64,000 nucleotides of DNA from an uncultured Lacinutrix sp. (GTDB taxonomy: Bacteria; Bacteroidota; Bacteroidia; Flavobacteriales; Flavobacteriaceae): assembly GCF_947500325.1 (NCBI RefSeq), contig NZ_CANMRQ010000015.1:18108-82107 (forward strand), written 5' to 3'. The position numbers were made by a program, and so were the translations under genes. Positions 53,928 through 63,054 of the stretch are shown here, one piece after another (within the stretch, counting starts at the first letter, position 1; the number at the start of each line of letters is the position of its first letter). Under the pieces are notes generated by a model. It saw nothing but the letters and a program-made list of their open reading frames with translations, made no database searches and was not told the DNA's origin.

Positions 53928-54431
53928 CTATTCTTCTTCGTTTGTAGCTGCAGTTTCTTCTGCTGGAGCTTCTTCTTCAACAACTGGAGCAGCTGCCGCG
54001 ATTCTTGCTTCATTTGCTGCTTTTTCAGCTTCAAAAGCTTTAGCTTTAGCATCAGCGTTAGCTTTAGCTAAACCATCTTTTTTAGCATCTACTTTACCAG
54101 TTTTTTCCTCTAACCATGCTGTGAATTTTTTCTCAGCTTGTTCTTCAGTCAATGCACCTTTACGAACACCACCAGCAAGGTGATTTTTCAATAAAGCGCC
54201 TTTGTAAGATAGTAATGCTTTAGCAGTATCAGTAGGTTGTGCACCATTCTGTAGCCATTTAACTGCACCGTCAACATCTAATTCGATAGTTGCTGGATTA
54301 GTATTTGGATTGTAAGCACCTAATTTTTCTAAGTATTTACCATCTCTTTTTGCACGAGCATCTGCTGCTACGATCCAGTAATAAGGTTTTCCTTTTTTAC
54401 CGTGTCTTTGTAATCTAATTTTTACAGGCAT
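53928..54431 (-). CDS. rpsP: 30S ribosomal protein S16
   Basis: A 167-residue ribosomal protein. The N-terminal VKIRLQRHGKKGKPYYWIVAADAR is the S16 signature. The core is about 80 residues, and a further 85 residues are a Lys/Ala/Glu-rich helical tail ending in acidic EEE. This long tail is usual in Bacteroidetes S16 as I recall it and has no known role. It is the first gene of the rpsP-rimM-trmN6 operon. Confidence 0.96.
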   Translation of the reverse strand: MPVKIRLQRHGKKGKPYYWIVAADARAKRDGKYLEKLGAYNPNTNPATIELDVDGAVKWLQNGAQPTDTAKALLSYKGALLKNHLAGGVRKGALTEEQAEKKFTAWLEEKTGKVDAKKDGLAKANADAKAKAFEAEKAANEARIAAAAPVVEEEAPAEETAATNEEE

Positions 54432-54523
54432 AAAAAATTAATTTGTGAGGTTCTCGACCTCGATTATTAATAAGTGCGCAAAGATACAATATTTATTTAA
54501 ATATCAAGTTTTTATACTAAATC

Positions 54524-54554
54524 TATTGCATTGTTATTTTTTATTTTATTTTTG
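54524..54554 (+). promoter_or_regulatory. Lipoprotein gene promoter
   Basis: A -33-like ATTG at 54525-54528 and TATTTTTG at 54547-54554 are 18 bases apart and end 22 bases before the ATG at 54577. Confidence 0.55.
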
Positions 54555-54576
54555 GTTCCTCGAAATACTAATTACT

Positions 54577-55299
54577 ATGAAAAAAATTATCGTTTTAGCT
54601 CTAACTGTCTTTACTTTTTTTGGATGTGGAGATGATGTTGAATTTAATACTCCCGCATTTAAAGCCAATAAAGATGGTAACTTATGGGAAGGTGTTTCTT
54701 ACTCTGCCAACATAGATGGCTCTGGAGTTATAACAATTGTTGGTTCAGATAATTTTGAAACTGTTACTTTGGTTGCTTTTCCATCTGATGCTTTTGTTTG
54801 TGATACTAAACCTGAAACGGTTTATGGCAATACACCGGGAAATTGTTATGAAGTATCTAATAATCCCTCTTTTGCTACACTTCTAGATGTTAATGATGTA
54901 TTTTGGTCAACAAATAATACGCCAGCCTCAAGTGAATATCCTGCAGATGGTGTTATAAATATAAGAGAGTTAAGCGTAGAGGAAGGTTTAGTATCTGGAG
55001 CATTTTATTTTAATGCGTTTAACAGTTCAGGATTATCATCTGTTAATTTTAAAGATGGATTTTTTCATAATATCCCTTTAGTAGCTGTAACCGCTACTCC
55101 TGGACCTGTAGACCCTTGTACTACTGCAACAGCAACTGTTGCTGCTACATTAGTTAATTATAATGCCGCAATGCCTGGTGATGCAAATTATGAAACAGTA
55201 TGTAATGCATATAAAACGGCATTAGGAACTCAAATTACAGAATGTGGAGATGCAGATGGATCGATACAAACCACTATAGATGGTTTAATGTGTATGTAG
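54577..55299 (+). CDS. Lipoprotein resembling DUF6252
   Basis: A 240-residue lipoprotein with lipobox FFGC near residue 17. The following part, FKANKDGNLWEGVSYSANIDG, resembles the first strands of DUF6252 lipoproteins. The last 50 residues contain several Cys (PCTTATATVAATLVN in part, later NAYKTALGTQITECGD) and are likely a separate small disulfide-rich unit. The function is unknown. I took the ATG at 54577; a longer frame to 54445 crosses the promoter. Confidence 0.6.
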   Translation: MKKIIVLALTVFTFFGCGDDVEFNTPAFKANKDGNLWEGVSYSANIDGSGVITIVGSDNFETVTLVAFPSDAFVCDTKPETVYGNTPGNCYEVSNNPSFATLLDVNDVFWSTNNTPASSEYPADGVINIRELSVEEGLVSGAFYFNAFNSSGLSSVNFKDGFFHNIPLVAVTATPGPVDPCTTATATVAATLVNYNAAMPGDANYETVCNAYKTALGTQITECGDADGSIQTTIDGLMCM

Positions 55300-55323
55300 C
55301 ACATTCCTTATAAGAAAAATATA

Positions 55324-55357
55324 AAATGTCATCTATAAAAATTAGGTGACATTTTTT
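55324..55357 (+). terminator. Intrinsic terminator before dnaE
   Basis: AAATGTCATCT pairs with AGGTGACATTT over 11 bp with one G-T pair, followed by a T-run. Confidence 0.8.
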
Positions 55358-55466
55358 GTTTACAACTGTTTATAACTTTCACTTTTTAAAGAGACAATTT
55401 TCTGTATTTTTATAAGCTCCGTTTTCAATTCTTAAACGGCTTATAAACAAATACTAAAGATAGAGA

Positions 55467-58400
55467 ATGTACTTAATTTTCGATACAGAAACTACTGGTT
55501 TGCCTAAACGTTGGGATGCCCCAATTACAGATACAGATAATTGGCCAAGATGTATTCAAATTGCTTGGCAATTACATGACGAAATGGGAAACTGTATTGA
55601 AAGTCAGGATTATTTAATAAAGCCTACAGGGTTTAATATTCCTTATGATGCCGAAAAAATACATGGTATTTCTACAGAATTAGCAGAAGAACAAGGTGTA
55701 GATTTAAGTGAGGTTTTAGAAAAGTTTAATATAGCATTAGGTAAAACAAAATTTGTAGTAGGGCAAAATGTAAAGTTCGATCTCAACATAATGGGAGCAG
55801 AATTTGTTCGAGAAAATGTAGAAAACCAACTTCAGGAGTTGCCAGTTTTAGATACCTGTACAGAGCATACTGCTAGTTTGTGTCAAATTCCTGGTGGTAG
55901 AGGTGGAAAATTTAAATTACCAACACTAACAGAGTTACATCAATTTTTATTTAATCAACCTTTTGCTGAAGCCCATAATGCAACTGCCGATGTTGAAGCA
56001 ACCACACGTTGCTTTTTAGAATTAGTTAGAAGAAAGCAATATACAGTTGAGCAATTAGATGTTCAACCAGATTATTTTGATCATTTTTCTAAAGAAAATC
56101 CACAGCCAATTAAGCTTATTGGTTTAAAGCATATTAATTTAAAGCAAGAGAGTGCTAAAATTAATGAAAGATTACAGCAAGCAGAAACTGGTGGTATTTC
56201 ATCTGAAGCTATAAAAGGCAATATTGAAGACTTAAAGGCTGTTGATTTTGTGCATTTACATAATCACTCTCAGTTTTCTGTTTTACAATCTACAATGAGT
56301 GTTGGAGATATAGTAGCCGTTGCTGCAGAGCATAATATGCCAGCAGTAGCATTAACAGATCATGCTAATATGATGGGAGCATTTCATTTTGTTAATGCTG
56401 TTAATAAACACAATAAATCTATAGCGGCTAAAATTGAAGAAGCAGAAGAGAAAGGAGAAACAGCTTCAGTAAAAGAAATAAAACCAATAGTTGGTTGTGA
56501 GTTTTTTGTTTGTGAAGATCACTTAGATAAAACTAGAAAAGATAATGGCTATCAAATAGTTTTAATAGCAAAAAACAAAAATGGCTATCACAACTTAGCA
56601 AAATTATCATCGCATGCCTTTGTTAATGGATTCTATTATGTGCCTAGAATCGATAAGAAACTTATAGAAGAGTATAAAGAGGATTTAATTGTATTAACTG
56701 GTAATTTATATGGAGAAGTACCTAGTAAGGTGCTAAATATAGGCGAAAATCAAGCAGAGGAAGCATTGCTTTGGTGGAAAGACGTTTTTCAAGATGATTT
56801 GTATGTCGAGCTAATGCGACACAATCAAGAGGATGAGAATCGAGTAAACCCAACTTTAATAAAGCTTGCAAGAAAGCATGATGTTAAATTGATTGCTACT
56901 AATAATACTTATTATGCAAAGCAAGAAGATGCTAATGCACATGATATTTTATTATGTGTAAAAGAAGGAGAAAAGCAGGCAACTCCTATAGGTAGAGGTA
57001 GAGGCTATCGTTATGGTTTGCCTAATCAAGAATATTACTTCAAGTCTGGTGAAGCTATGAAGAATATTTTTAAAGATGTTCCTGATGCTATTATTAATAT
57101 TCAAGAAGTAGTAGATAAAATTGAAGGATTTCAATTAGCTAGAGATGTATTATTGCCAGCTTTCGATATTCCTGAAAAATTTATTCATGAAGAAGATAAT
57201 AATGATGGCGGAAAACGTGGTGAGAATGCTTTTTTGCGTCATTTAACCTACGAAGGCGCTAAGAAGCGTTATGGCGAAGAATTATCTGAAGAAGTTACTG
57301 AAAGATTAGATTTTGAGCTTGAAGTTATTGAAAAAACGGGTTATCCAGGTTATTTCTTAATTGTAGAAGATTTTATTCGAGAAGCTAGAAATATGGATGT
57401 ATCGGTTGGTCCTGGACGTGGATCTGCAGCTGGATCTGTAGTAGCTTACTGTCTATGGATTACCAATATCGATCCTATGAAGTATAACCTACTTTTTGAG
57501 CGTTTTTTGAATCCCGATCGTGTAAGTATGCCAGATATTGATATCGATTTTGATGATGAAGGTCGAAGTCGAGTTATGGATTACGTTATCGAAAAATACG
57601 GCAGTAATCAAGTAGCGCAAATTATCACTTATGGAACTATGGCTGCCAAATCTTCTATTCGAGATACAGCTCGTGTTTTAGACTTACCATTATTTGATGC
57701 CGATCGTATTGCGAAGTTAATTCCAACCATGTCTAAGCTGAATAAGATTTTCGGTTTAAGTGAAAAAGAATTAGGAAGTAAGTTTAGAGCAGAAGATTTA
57801 GAAAAAGTAAACGAATTACTTAATATTTCTGAAGGTGAAGATTTGCAAGCTGAAACTGTAAATATTGCGCGTTCGCTAGAAGGTTCTGTAAGAAATACCG
57901 GAATTCACGCTTGTGGTGTTATTATTACACCAGATGATATAACAAAGTTTGTACCCGTTTCTGTTGCTAAAGATTCAGATTTGTATGTTACACAGTTTGA
58001 TAACTCGGTTGTAGAAGATGCAGGATTACTAAAAATGGATTTCTTAGGGTTAAAGACGTTAACTTTAATCAAGGATACAGTAAAAATTGTAAAAGCTAAA
58101 CATGGTATTACTTTAGATCCTGAGAATTTTTCTTTAGAAGACGAAAAAACCTATGAGTTGTTCCAAAGAGGAGAAACCGTTGGTGTTTTTCAATATGAAT
58201 CTCCCGGGATGCAAAAGCACCTTAAAGATTTAAAACCAACCGTTTTTGACGATTTAATTGCCATGAATGCTTTGTATCGTCCAGGACCAATGGAATATAT
58301 ACCAAGTTTTGTTCGTAGAAAACATGGTGACGAAGATATTGAGTATGATTTACCAGCAATGGAAGAGTACTTAAAAGAAACCTATGGTATTACGGTTTAC

Positions 58401-59858
58401 CAAGAGCAAGTAATGTTATTGTCTCAAAAACTAGCAGATTTCACAAAAGGTGAAGCAGATGTTTTGAGAAAAGCTATGGGTAAAAAGCAAATTGCGGTTC
58501 TTGATAAAATGAAACCAAAATTTATAGAGCAAGCAAGTGCTAATGGGCACGATGCTAAAAAGCTTGAAAAGATTTGGAAAGATTGGGAAGCATTTGCAAG
58601 TTATGCTTTTAATAAATCGCACTCTACCTGTTATGCTTGGATTGCCTATCAAACAGCTTATTTAAAAGCGCATTATCCTGCAGAATATATGGCAGCTGTA
58701 TTGTCAAATAATATGAATGATATTAAACAGGTAACATTCTTTATGGAGGAATGTAAACGTATGAAATTACCTGTTTTGGGTCCAGATGTAAACGAATCGT
58801 ATTATAAATTCTCTGTAAACCAAGATAATGCCGTTCGATTTGGAATGGGAGCAATAAAAGGAGTTGGTCATGGAGCGGTAATGACTATTGTAGAAAATCG
58901 AAAAAAAGACGGGCATTATAAATCTATTTTCGATTTGTCAAAACGTATAGATTTAAGAGCAGCTAATAAAAAGGCGTTCGAAAATTTGGCATTAGCAGGA
59001 GGTTTTGATTGTTTTACAGAAACGCATCGTGCGCAATATTTTCATAAAGAAGGTAGTGATTTAACTTTTTTAGAAAAAGCTGTAAAATATGGTGCTAAGC
59101 ATCAAGAAAACGAAAACTCGTCACAAGTAAGTTTGTTTGGTGGTGGAAGCGATGTTCAAATAGCAGAACCAATAGTACCACCATGCGAAACATGGGGTAC
59201 AATGGAAAAACTAGCACAAGAACGCGAAGTCGTTGGTGTATATATATCTGGGCATCCTTTAGATGATTTTAGAACAGAAATGAAAAGCTTCTGTACTGGA
59301 ACAATTGCATATTTTAACGATTTAGCACCGCATGTAAATAAAGAAATTACTTTTGGAGGAGTTGTTACAGATGTTCAGCATCGGGTAAGTAAACAAGGAA
59401 AAGGTTGGGCGTTATTTACTATTGAAGATTATACAGATACTTTTGAATTTCGCATTTTTGGAGAAGAATATTTAAAACATCGCCACTTTTTAATGAAAAA
59501 TAATTTTGTACATGTTAAAACCTTTGTACGTGATGGTTGGGTAAATAGAGATACAGGAAAGAAAAGCGATCCTAGATTACAATTTAATAGCTTTCAGTTA
59601 TTACATGATGTCATGGAGAAATATGTTAGAAAATTATCTATTCAGTTAAATATTAAAGAATTAGAGTCTGATAAAATTCAGAGTTTAAAATCTTTAATTT
59701 CTATGCATCCGGGAAGTCATTTGTTAGATTTTGTTATTTACGACAATAGAGAACAAATAAAATTAGAGATGCCTAGTCGTAAACAAAAAGTTAAGGTAAC
59801 ACAAGAATTATTGACTGAGCTTGAAGAACGACAGGTTTATTACAAGCTTAATTCTTAA
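55467..59858 (+). CDS. dnaE: DNA polymerase III alpha with N-terminal proofreading exonuclease
   Basis: A 1463-residue replicative polymerase. Residues 1-190 are a DEDDh exonuclease (FDTETTG at 4-10, FDLN near residue 106, HNATADVEAT near 171). The PHP domain begins with HLHNH at 263-267. The palm has GPGRGSAAGS at 648-657, PDIDIDF at 689-695 and a third Asp at 858, followed by helix-hairpin-helix and OB domains (about 1295-1335). E. coli DnaE (about 1160) has no exonuclease and uses DnaQ. Here proofreading is built in, a form I recall for Flavobacteriaceae. The gene is transcribed alone. Confidence 0.97.
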   Translation: MYLIFDTETTGLPKRWDAPITDTDNWPRCIQIAWQLHDEMGNCIESQDYLIKPTGFNIPYDAEKIHGISTELAEEQGVDLSEVLEKFNIALGKTKFVVGQNVKFDLNIMGAEFVRENVENQLQELPVLDTCTEHTASLCQIPGGRGGKFKLPTLTELHQFLFNQPFAEAHNATADVEATTRCFLELVRRKQYTVEQLDVQPDYFDHFSKENPQPIKLIGLKHINLKQESAKINERLQQAETGGISSEAIKGNIEDLKAVDFVHLHNHSQFSVLQSTMSVGDIVAVAAEHNMPAVALTDHANMMGAFHFVNAVNKHNKSIAAKIEEAEEKGETASVKEIKPIVGCEFFVCEDHLDKTRKDNGYQIVLIAKNKNGYHNLAKLSSHAFVNGFYYVPRIDKKLIEEYKEDLIVLTGNLYGEVPSKVLNIGENQAEEALLWWKDVFQDDLYVELMRHNQEDENRVNPTLIKLARKHDVKLIATNNTYYAKQEDANAHDILLCVKEGEKQATPIGRGRGYRYGLPNQEYYFKSGEAMKNIFKDVPDAIINIQEVVDKIEGFQLARDVLLPAFDIPEKFIHEEDNNDGGKRGENAFLRHLTYEGAKKRYGEELSEEVTERLDFELEVIEKTGYPGYFLIVEDFIREARNMDVSVGPGRGSAAGSVVAYCLWITNIDPMKYNLLFERFLNPDRVSMPDIDIDFDDEGRSRVMDYVIEKYGSNQVAQIITYGTMAAKSSIRDTARVLDLPLFDADRIAKLIPTMSKLNKIFGLSEKELGSKFRAEDLEKVNELLNISEGEDLQAETVNIARSLEGSVRNTGIHACGVIITPDDITKFVPVSVAKDSDLYVTQFDNSVVEDAGLLKMDFLGLKTLTLIKDTVKIVKAKHGITLDPENFSLEDEKTYELFQRGETVGVFQYESPGMQKHLKDLKPTVFDDLIAMNALYRPGPMEYIPSFVRRKHGDEDIEYDLPAMEEYLKETYGITVYQEQVMLLSQKLADFTKGEADVLRKAMGKKQIAVLDKMKPKFIEQASANGHDAKKLEKIWKDWEAFASYAFNKSHSTCYAWIAYQTAYLKAHYPAEYMAAVLSNNMNDIKQVTFFMEECKRMKLPVLGPDVNESYYKFSVNQDNAVRFGMGAIKGVGHGAVMTIVENRKKDGHYKSIFDLSKRIDLRAANKKAFENLALAGGFDCFTETHRAQYFHKEGSDLTFLEKAVKYGAKHQENENSSQVSLFGGGSDVQIAEPIVPPCETWGTMEKLAQEREVVGVYISGHPLDDFRTEMKSFCTGTIAYFNDLAPHVNKEITFGGVVTDVQHRVSKQGKGWALFTIEDYTDTFEFRIFGEEYLKHRHFLMKNNFVHVKTFVRDGWVNRDTGKKSDPRLQFNSFQLLHDVMEKYVRKLSIQLNIKELESDKIQSLKSLISMHPGSHLLDFVIYDNREQIKLEMPSRKQKVKVTQELLTELEERQVYYKLNS

Positions 59859-59862
59859 TAAC

Positions 59863-60189
59863 TTAAGTGTTTTTGTTGTCTAAGTAATCACCTAAATTAT
59901 CTAAAGAATCGTCCCAAAATTGCGCATAGAATTTTAACCATTTATTCATTTCTTTTAAAGGTTTTGCATTAGCCTTGCAAAAACGTTCTCTGCCTTTACT
60001 GTCAATAGTAACTAAGCCGGCATCTTCTAATGTTTTAATATGTTTGGTGACACCTTGGCGACTAATATCAAATCTATTAGATATTTGAGTGATAGATAAT
60101 GTTGAGGTTGCGATAATTAAGGCGTGAAATATATCACGCCTTTTAGGATCTGCTATAGCTTTAAATAGCTTAGTTATTTTATCCTGCAT
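59863..60189 (-). CDS. ArsR-family winged-helix regulator
   Basis: A 108-residue HTH regulator (IADPKRRDIFHALI near the start, STLSITQISNRFDISRQGVTKHIKTLEDAGLV in pieces, then GRERFCKA). There is no metal-binding Cys pair of the ArsR/SmtB kind, so it is the type that is coupled to AHSA1-domain genes. Its start overlaps the AHSA1 gene by 11 bases. The two inverted repeats upstream of the operon are probable operators for it. Confidence 0.88.
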   Translation of the reverse strand: MQDKITKLFKAIADPKRRDIFHALIIATSTLSITQISNRFDISRQGVTKHIKTLEDAGLVTIDSKGRERFCKANAKPLKEMNKWLKFYAQFWDDSLDNLGDYLDNKNT

Positions 60190-60610
60190 TAACTTCTGTT
60201 TTTAAATAGTCTATTAATCCGTTTATGCAGCCATCCCATCCGCCACTAAAACTTTCAAACATAGCAATAGCTGTATCTCCAGCATAGTTAGAAATACCAG
60301 AATGCTCTAAATATAATTTTGTTTCATTTTTGCTAATAGGTTCTAAACTCCATTTAACAGTGGTTTCTACAGTTGTATTTTCTACTATCCAAGTATAAAT
60401 TAAAGTATAGGGATTAGCTTCTTTTACTTCGCCAGTAATAGTTAGGCAGCCTTTATCCTCACTTGCTGTAAAGGTGTATTTATAACCTTTCTCAGCTTTA
60501 AAATCGGCTTTAATAAACCAAGTCGATATTTCTTCTCCTATAGAAATAGCATTCCAGATAGTTTCTATAGAATGATTAAATAGTTTTTCTTTTGTGATTG
60601 AGTCTTTCAT
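60179..60610 (-). CDS. AHSA1/SRPBCC-domain protein
   Basis: A 143-residue START-like helix-grip protein. The layout IETIWNAISIGEEISTWF, TFTASEDKGCLTITGEVKEANPYTLIYTW, and a final SGGWDGCINGLIDYLK is that of the AHSA1 (activator of Hsp90 ATPase) type. Such proteins bind a hydrophobic ligand, and when paired with an ArsR regulator they often belong to a small stress or ligand-responsive operon. It is the first gene of the pair. Confidence 0.85.
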   Translation of the reverse strand: MKDSITKEKLFNHSIETIWNAISIGEEISTWFIKADFKAEKGYKYTFTASEDKGCLTITGEVKEANPYTLIYTWIVENTTVETTVKWSLEPISKNETKLYLEHSGISNYAGDTAIAMFESFSGGWDGCINGLIDYLKTEVNAG

Positions 60611-60634
60611 AAATATTTGTTTTTTGATTTATAT

Positions 60635-60650
60635 GCAACTTAATGGTTGC
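60635..60650. promoter_or_regulatory. Inverted repeat 1, candidate ArsR operator
   Basis: GCAAC TTAATG GTTGC: a 5-bp inverted repeat around a 6-base centre (16 bp), 25 bases upstream of the AHSA1 start. Confidence 0.65.
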
Positions 60651-60675
60651 TAAATTACATATTATTTTTTAATAC

Positions 60676-60691
60676 GCAACTTTTTGGTTGC
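60676..60691. promoter_or_regulatory. Inverted repeat 2, candidate ArsR operator
   Basis: GCAAC TTTTTG GTTGC: the same inverted repeat as at 60635-60650. The centres are 41 bp apart, close to four helical turns. Confidence 0.65.
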
Positions 60692-60943
60692 TTATTGTTT
60701 GATTTTAATTTATTTGAAGATTTTTTATAGACATGTAAAAAGTAGGATGATTGAAATGCTTATATTTATAACTTGCAAAAAATAACTTATGGTAATTGAC
60801 TTAATTTTTTTCATTTTAAAATAAAATAAAGCCAGTTGATACTACTATAAATGAAACAAATTGTCAGGTTGTAAGCTTTGGCATTTTTTTTGACTAATAT
60901 TGCATATTAACAGTGAACAAAAACACAATTAAATTATATTATT

Positions 60944-61261
60944 ATGGCATTAGAAATCACAGATGCAAATTTTGAAGAAACAGTATTAAACAGCGATAAG
61001 CCAGTAATGGTTGACTTTTGGGCAGCTTGGTGTGGACCATGTAGAATGGTTGGACCAATTATTGACCAAATTAGTGAAGAGTACGATGGTAAAGCTGTTG
61101 TTGGTAAGTTAGACGTAGATGCAAATCAGGAATTTGCAGCTAAATACGGCGTAAGAAATATTCCTACTGTTTTAGTGTTCCAAAATGGAGAAGTAGTTGG
61201 AAGACAAGTAGGCGTTGCACCTAAAAATGCATATTCTGAAGCTATCGACGCACTTTTATAG
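60944..61261 (+). CDS. trxA: Thioredoxin
   Basis: A 105-residue cytosolic thioredoxin with the classical WCGPC (Cys30, Cys33), DFWAAWCGPCRM and the cis-Pro IPTVLVF. It reduces protein disulfides with electrons from thioredoxin reductase. Length is normal. It is transcribed alone and ends at a strong terminator. Confidence 0.97.
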   Translation: MALEITDANFEETVLNSDKPVMVDFWAAWCGPCRMVGPIIDQISEEYDGKAVVGKLDVDANQEFAAKYGVRNIPTVLVFQNGEVVGRQVGVAPKNAYSEAIDALL

Positions 61262-61285
61262 AAATATATTTCATAAAGAATTGAT

Positions 61286-61317
61286 AAAGGTTTGCTGTAA
61301 TGGCAAACCTTTTTTTA
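61286..61317 (+). terminator. Intrinsic terminator behind trxA
   Basis: AAAGGTTTGC and GCAAACCTTT form a perfect 10-bp stem with a 7-base loop, followed by a T-run. Confidence 0.92.
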
Positions 61318-61348
61318 TTTTAGCTACAGTTCAATAAAAATTATACAA

Positions 61349-61894
61349 ATGAGTAAACCAATAAAAGTTCAAGACGCAATAGATAGCAAATTATTAGAGG
61401 AGAGAAAAGTATTTCTTTGGGGTATGGTAAACGATAAAAGTGCCAAACATGTTATTGACAGATTATTGTATTTAGATAGTATAGAAACTAAAGATATTAC
61501 TTTATATATAAATAGTCCTGGAGGTTATGTTACTTCTGGTTTTGCAATGTACGATTGTATTAAATCGTTAAAAAGCGATGTTTCTACAGTATGTACAGGT
61601 TTAGCGGCTTCAATGGGATCTATATTACTATCTGTAGGAACAAAAGGTAAACGATTTATACAACCACATGCACGTGTTATGATTCATCAACCAAGTGGTG
61701 GTGCTCGAGGTCAAGCCAGTGATATAGAAATAACCGCTCAAGAAATTGTAAAAACAAAAGAATTAAGTGCTAAAATATTAGCAGATAATTGCGGTCAAAC
61801 TTACGATAAAGTCATGAAAGACTTTAATCGTGACCATTGGATGGGAGCAGACGAGTCTGTAGATTATGGAATTGTAGATGGTGTTGCAGAATAA
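61349..61894 (+). CDS. ClpP-family serine protease
   Basis: A 181-residue ClpP with the full triad: Ser88 in GLAASMGS, His113 in MIHQPSGG and Asp162 in RDHWM. It lacks part of the N-terminal propeptide of the longer ClpP and is not beside clpX. It could be a second ClpP of the genome, forming mixed or separate chambers, but the main copy is outside this window. The gene precedes a DUF58 gene by 36 bases. Confidence 0.92.
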   Translation: MSKPIKVQDAIDSKLLEERKVFLWGMVNDKSAKHVIDRLLYLDSIETKDITLYINSPGGYVTSGFAMYDCIKSLKSDVSTVCTGLAASMGSILLSVGTKGKRFIQPHARVMIHQPSGGARGQASDIEITAQEIVKTKELSAKILADNCGQTYDKVMKDFNRDHWMGADESVDYGIVDGVAE

Positions 61895-61930
61895 TAAATA
61901 AAGAGAGTTCCACTTTTAGTGGGAACTGAG

Positions 61931-62860
61931 ATGAATTTACAAGACGAATTAAATAAAGCTGGCGGATTTAAAAACCTTGAACACTTGGCAAAACAAGTTG
62001 TTGAAGGTTTTATTTCTGGTATGCACAAAAGCCCCTTTCATGGCTTTTCTGCAGAGTTTGCAGAGCATAAAATATACAACCAAGGCGAGAGTACACGTCA
62101 TATAGATTGGAAATTATTTGCAAAGACAGATAAGTTATATACTAAACGGTATGACGACGAAACAAATTTACGTTGCCATATTATTTTAGATAATAGTAGT
62201 TCTATGCATTATCCAGAAATGACTAATTTCTCGATAAATAGTCTTAACAAAATTGCTTTCTCTGCATTAGCTTCTGCATCTCTTATGCATATTTTAAAAA
62301 AACAACGAGATGCTATTGGCTTAAGTATTTATAGTGATGATTACGATTTTTACTCAGGGGAGAAAGGTAGTGAGCGTCATCATCAAATGTTATTAGCGCA
62401 ATTAAGTAATACGGTTTTATCTAAACCTAAAAATAAGCAAACAGAAACTTACCAATACTTGCATCAAATAGCAGAGAAAATACATAGACGCTCTTTAATA
62501 TTTGTATTTACAGATATGTTTCAAACGGCAACAGATGAGGTTAAGTTGTTTGAGGCGCTAAGACATTTAAAACATAATAAGCATGAAGTAGTATTGTTTC
62601 ATGTTTTTGATCGCTCTAAAGAGCTTGTTTTCGATTTTGATAATAAGCCTAAACGGTTTATAGATGTAGAAACTGGAGAACATATTAATTTGTATAGTGA
62701 TCAAGTCAAAGAAAATTACGAAAACTTAGTTAGTAATTATTTTAATGAGTTAAGAGTTAAATGTGGACAAAACAGAATCAAATACGTTGAGGCTGATATA
62801 AATAAGAATTTTGATGCCATATTAACAAGCTACATGTTAGAGCGTCAAAAATTTATTTAA
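61931..62860 (+). CDS. DUF58 von Willebrand factor A-like protein
   Basis: A 309-residue protein without membrane segments. The DUF58 signature AEHKIYNQGESTRHIDWKLFAKTDKLYTKRYDDETNL (in pieces, about residues 45-82) is followed by a vWA-like domain with the metal-ion site ILDNSSSMHYPE (DxSxS) near residue 90. DUF58 proteins accompany MoxR ATPases and the BatA-type surface proteins; none is adjacent here. I chose ATG 61931 over GTG 61919. Confidence 0.88.
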   Translation: MNLQDELNKAGGFKNLEHLAKQVVEGFISGMHKSPFHGFSAEFAEHKIYNQGESTRHIDWKLFAKTDKLYTKRYDDETNLRCHIILDNSSSMHYPEMTNFSINSLNKIAFSALASASLMHILKKQRDAIGLSIYSDDYDFYSGEKGSERHHQMLLAQLSNTVLSKPKNKQTETYQYLHQIAEKIHRRSLIFVFTDMFQTATDEVKLFEALRHLKHNKHEVVLFHVFDRSKELVFDFDNKPKRFIDVETGEHINLYSDQVKENYENLVSNYFNELRVKCGQNRIKYVEADINKNFDAILTSYMLERQKFI

Positions 62861-62892
62861 TGAATTTTTTTCGAAAAAAAATTAAAAAAAGA

Positions 62893-62923
62893 TTTGTCAT
62901 ATTAATTAAGCGATGTATATTTG
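62893..62923 (+). promoter_or_regulatory. tRNA-Asp promoter
   Basis: TTTG (62893-62896), 19 bases, then TATATTTG (62916-62923): a perfect fit to the Bacteroidetes sigma-A consensus, 18 bases before the tRNA. Confidence 0.88.
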
Positions 62924-62940
62924 CCCTCGCAATAAGCAAC

Positions 62941-63014
62941 GGTCTGGTAGTTCAGTTGGTTAGAATGTCGCCCTGTCACGGCGAAGGTCGCGGGTTCGAG
63001 TCCCGTCCAGACCG
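62941..63014 (+). tRNA. tRNA-Asp(GTC)
   Basis: A 74-base tRNA. The acceptor stem GGTCTGG pairs with CCAGACC, the anticodon stem-loop has GTC at 62975-62977, and the T-loop is GGTTCGAGTCC. The CCA end is not encoded. The tRNA is transcribed from a consensus promoter and is followed by a terminator. Confidence 0.98.
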
Positions 63015-63025
63015 CTAAAATTGCT

Positions 63026-63054
63026 AAAGCTTCAACACTGTTGAAGCTTTTTTT
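63026..63054 (+). terminator. Terminator behind tRNA-Asp
   Basis: AAAGCTTCAA and TTGAAGCTTT form a perfect 10-bp stem with a CACTG loop and a run of T. Confidence 0.93.

Larger units (their letters stand above)
60611..60943. other. Intergenic space with operator-like repeats, then no feature
   Basis: The first third holds two operator-like inverted repeats. From about 60700 to 60943 I see no ORF, hairpin or RNA motif. AT-rich sequence with TAATATTG at 60895-60902, one mismatch from the -7 consensus, may provide the trxA promoter. Confidence 0.5.

Noticed and set aside
54445..54576. Upstream extension of the lipoprotein gene
   Set aside because: It crosses the likely promoter and hides the signal peptide and lipobox, which must be N-terminal.
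62941..63014. tRNA-Asp as an integration site
   Set aside because: No duplicate of the tRNA 3' end and no integrase were noticed to the right, and the tRNA is followed by its own terminator.
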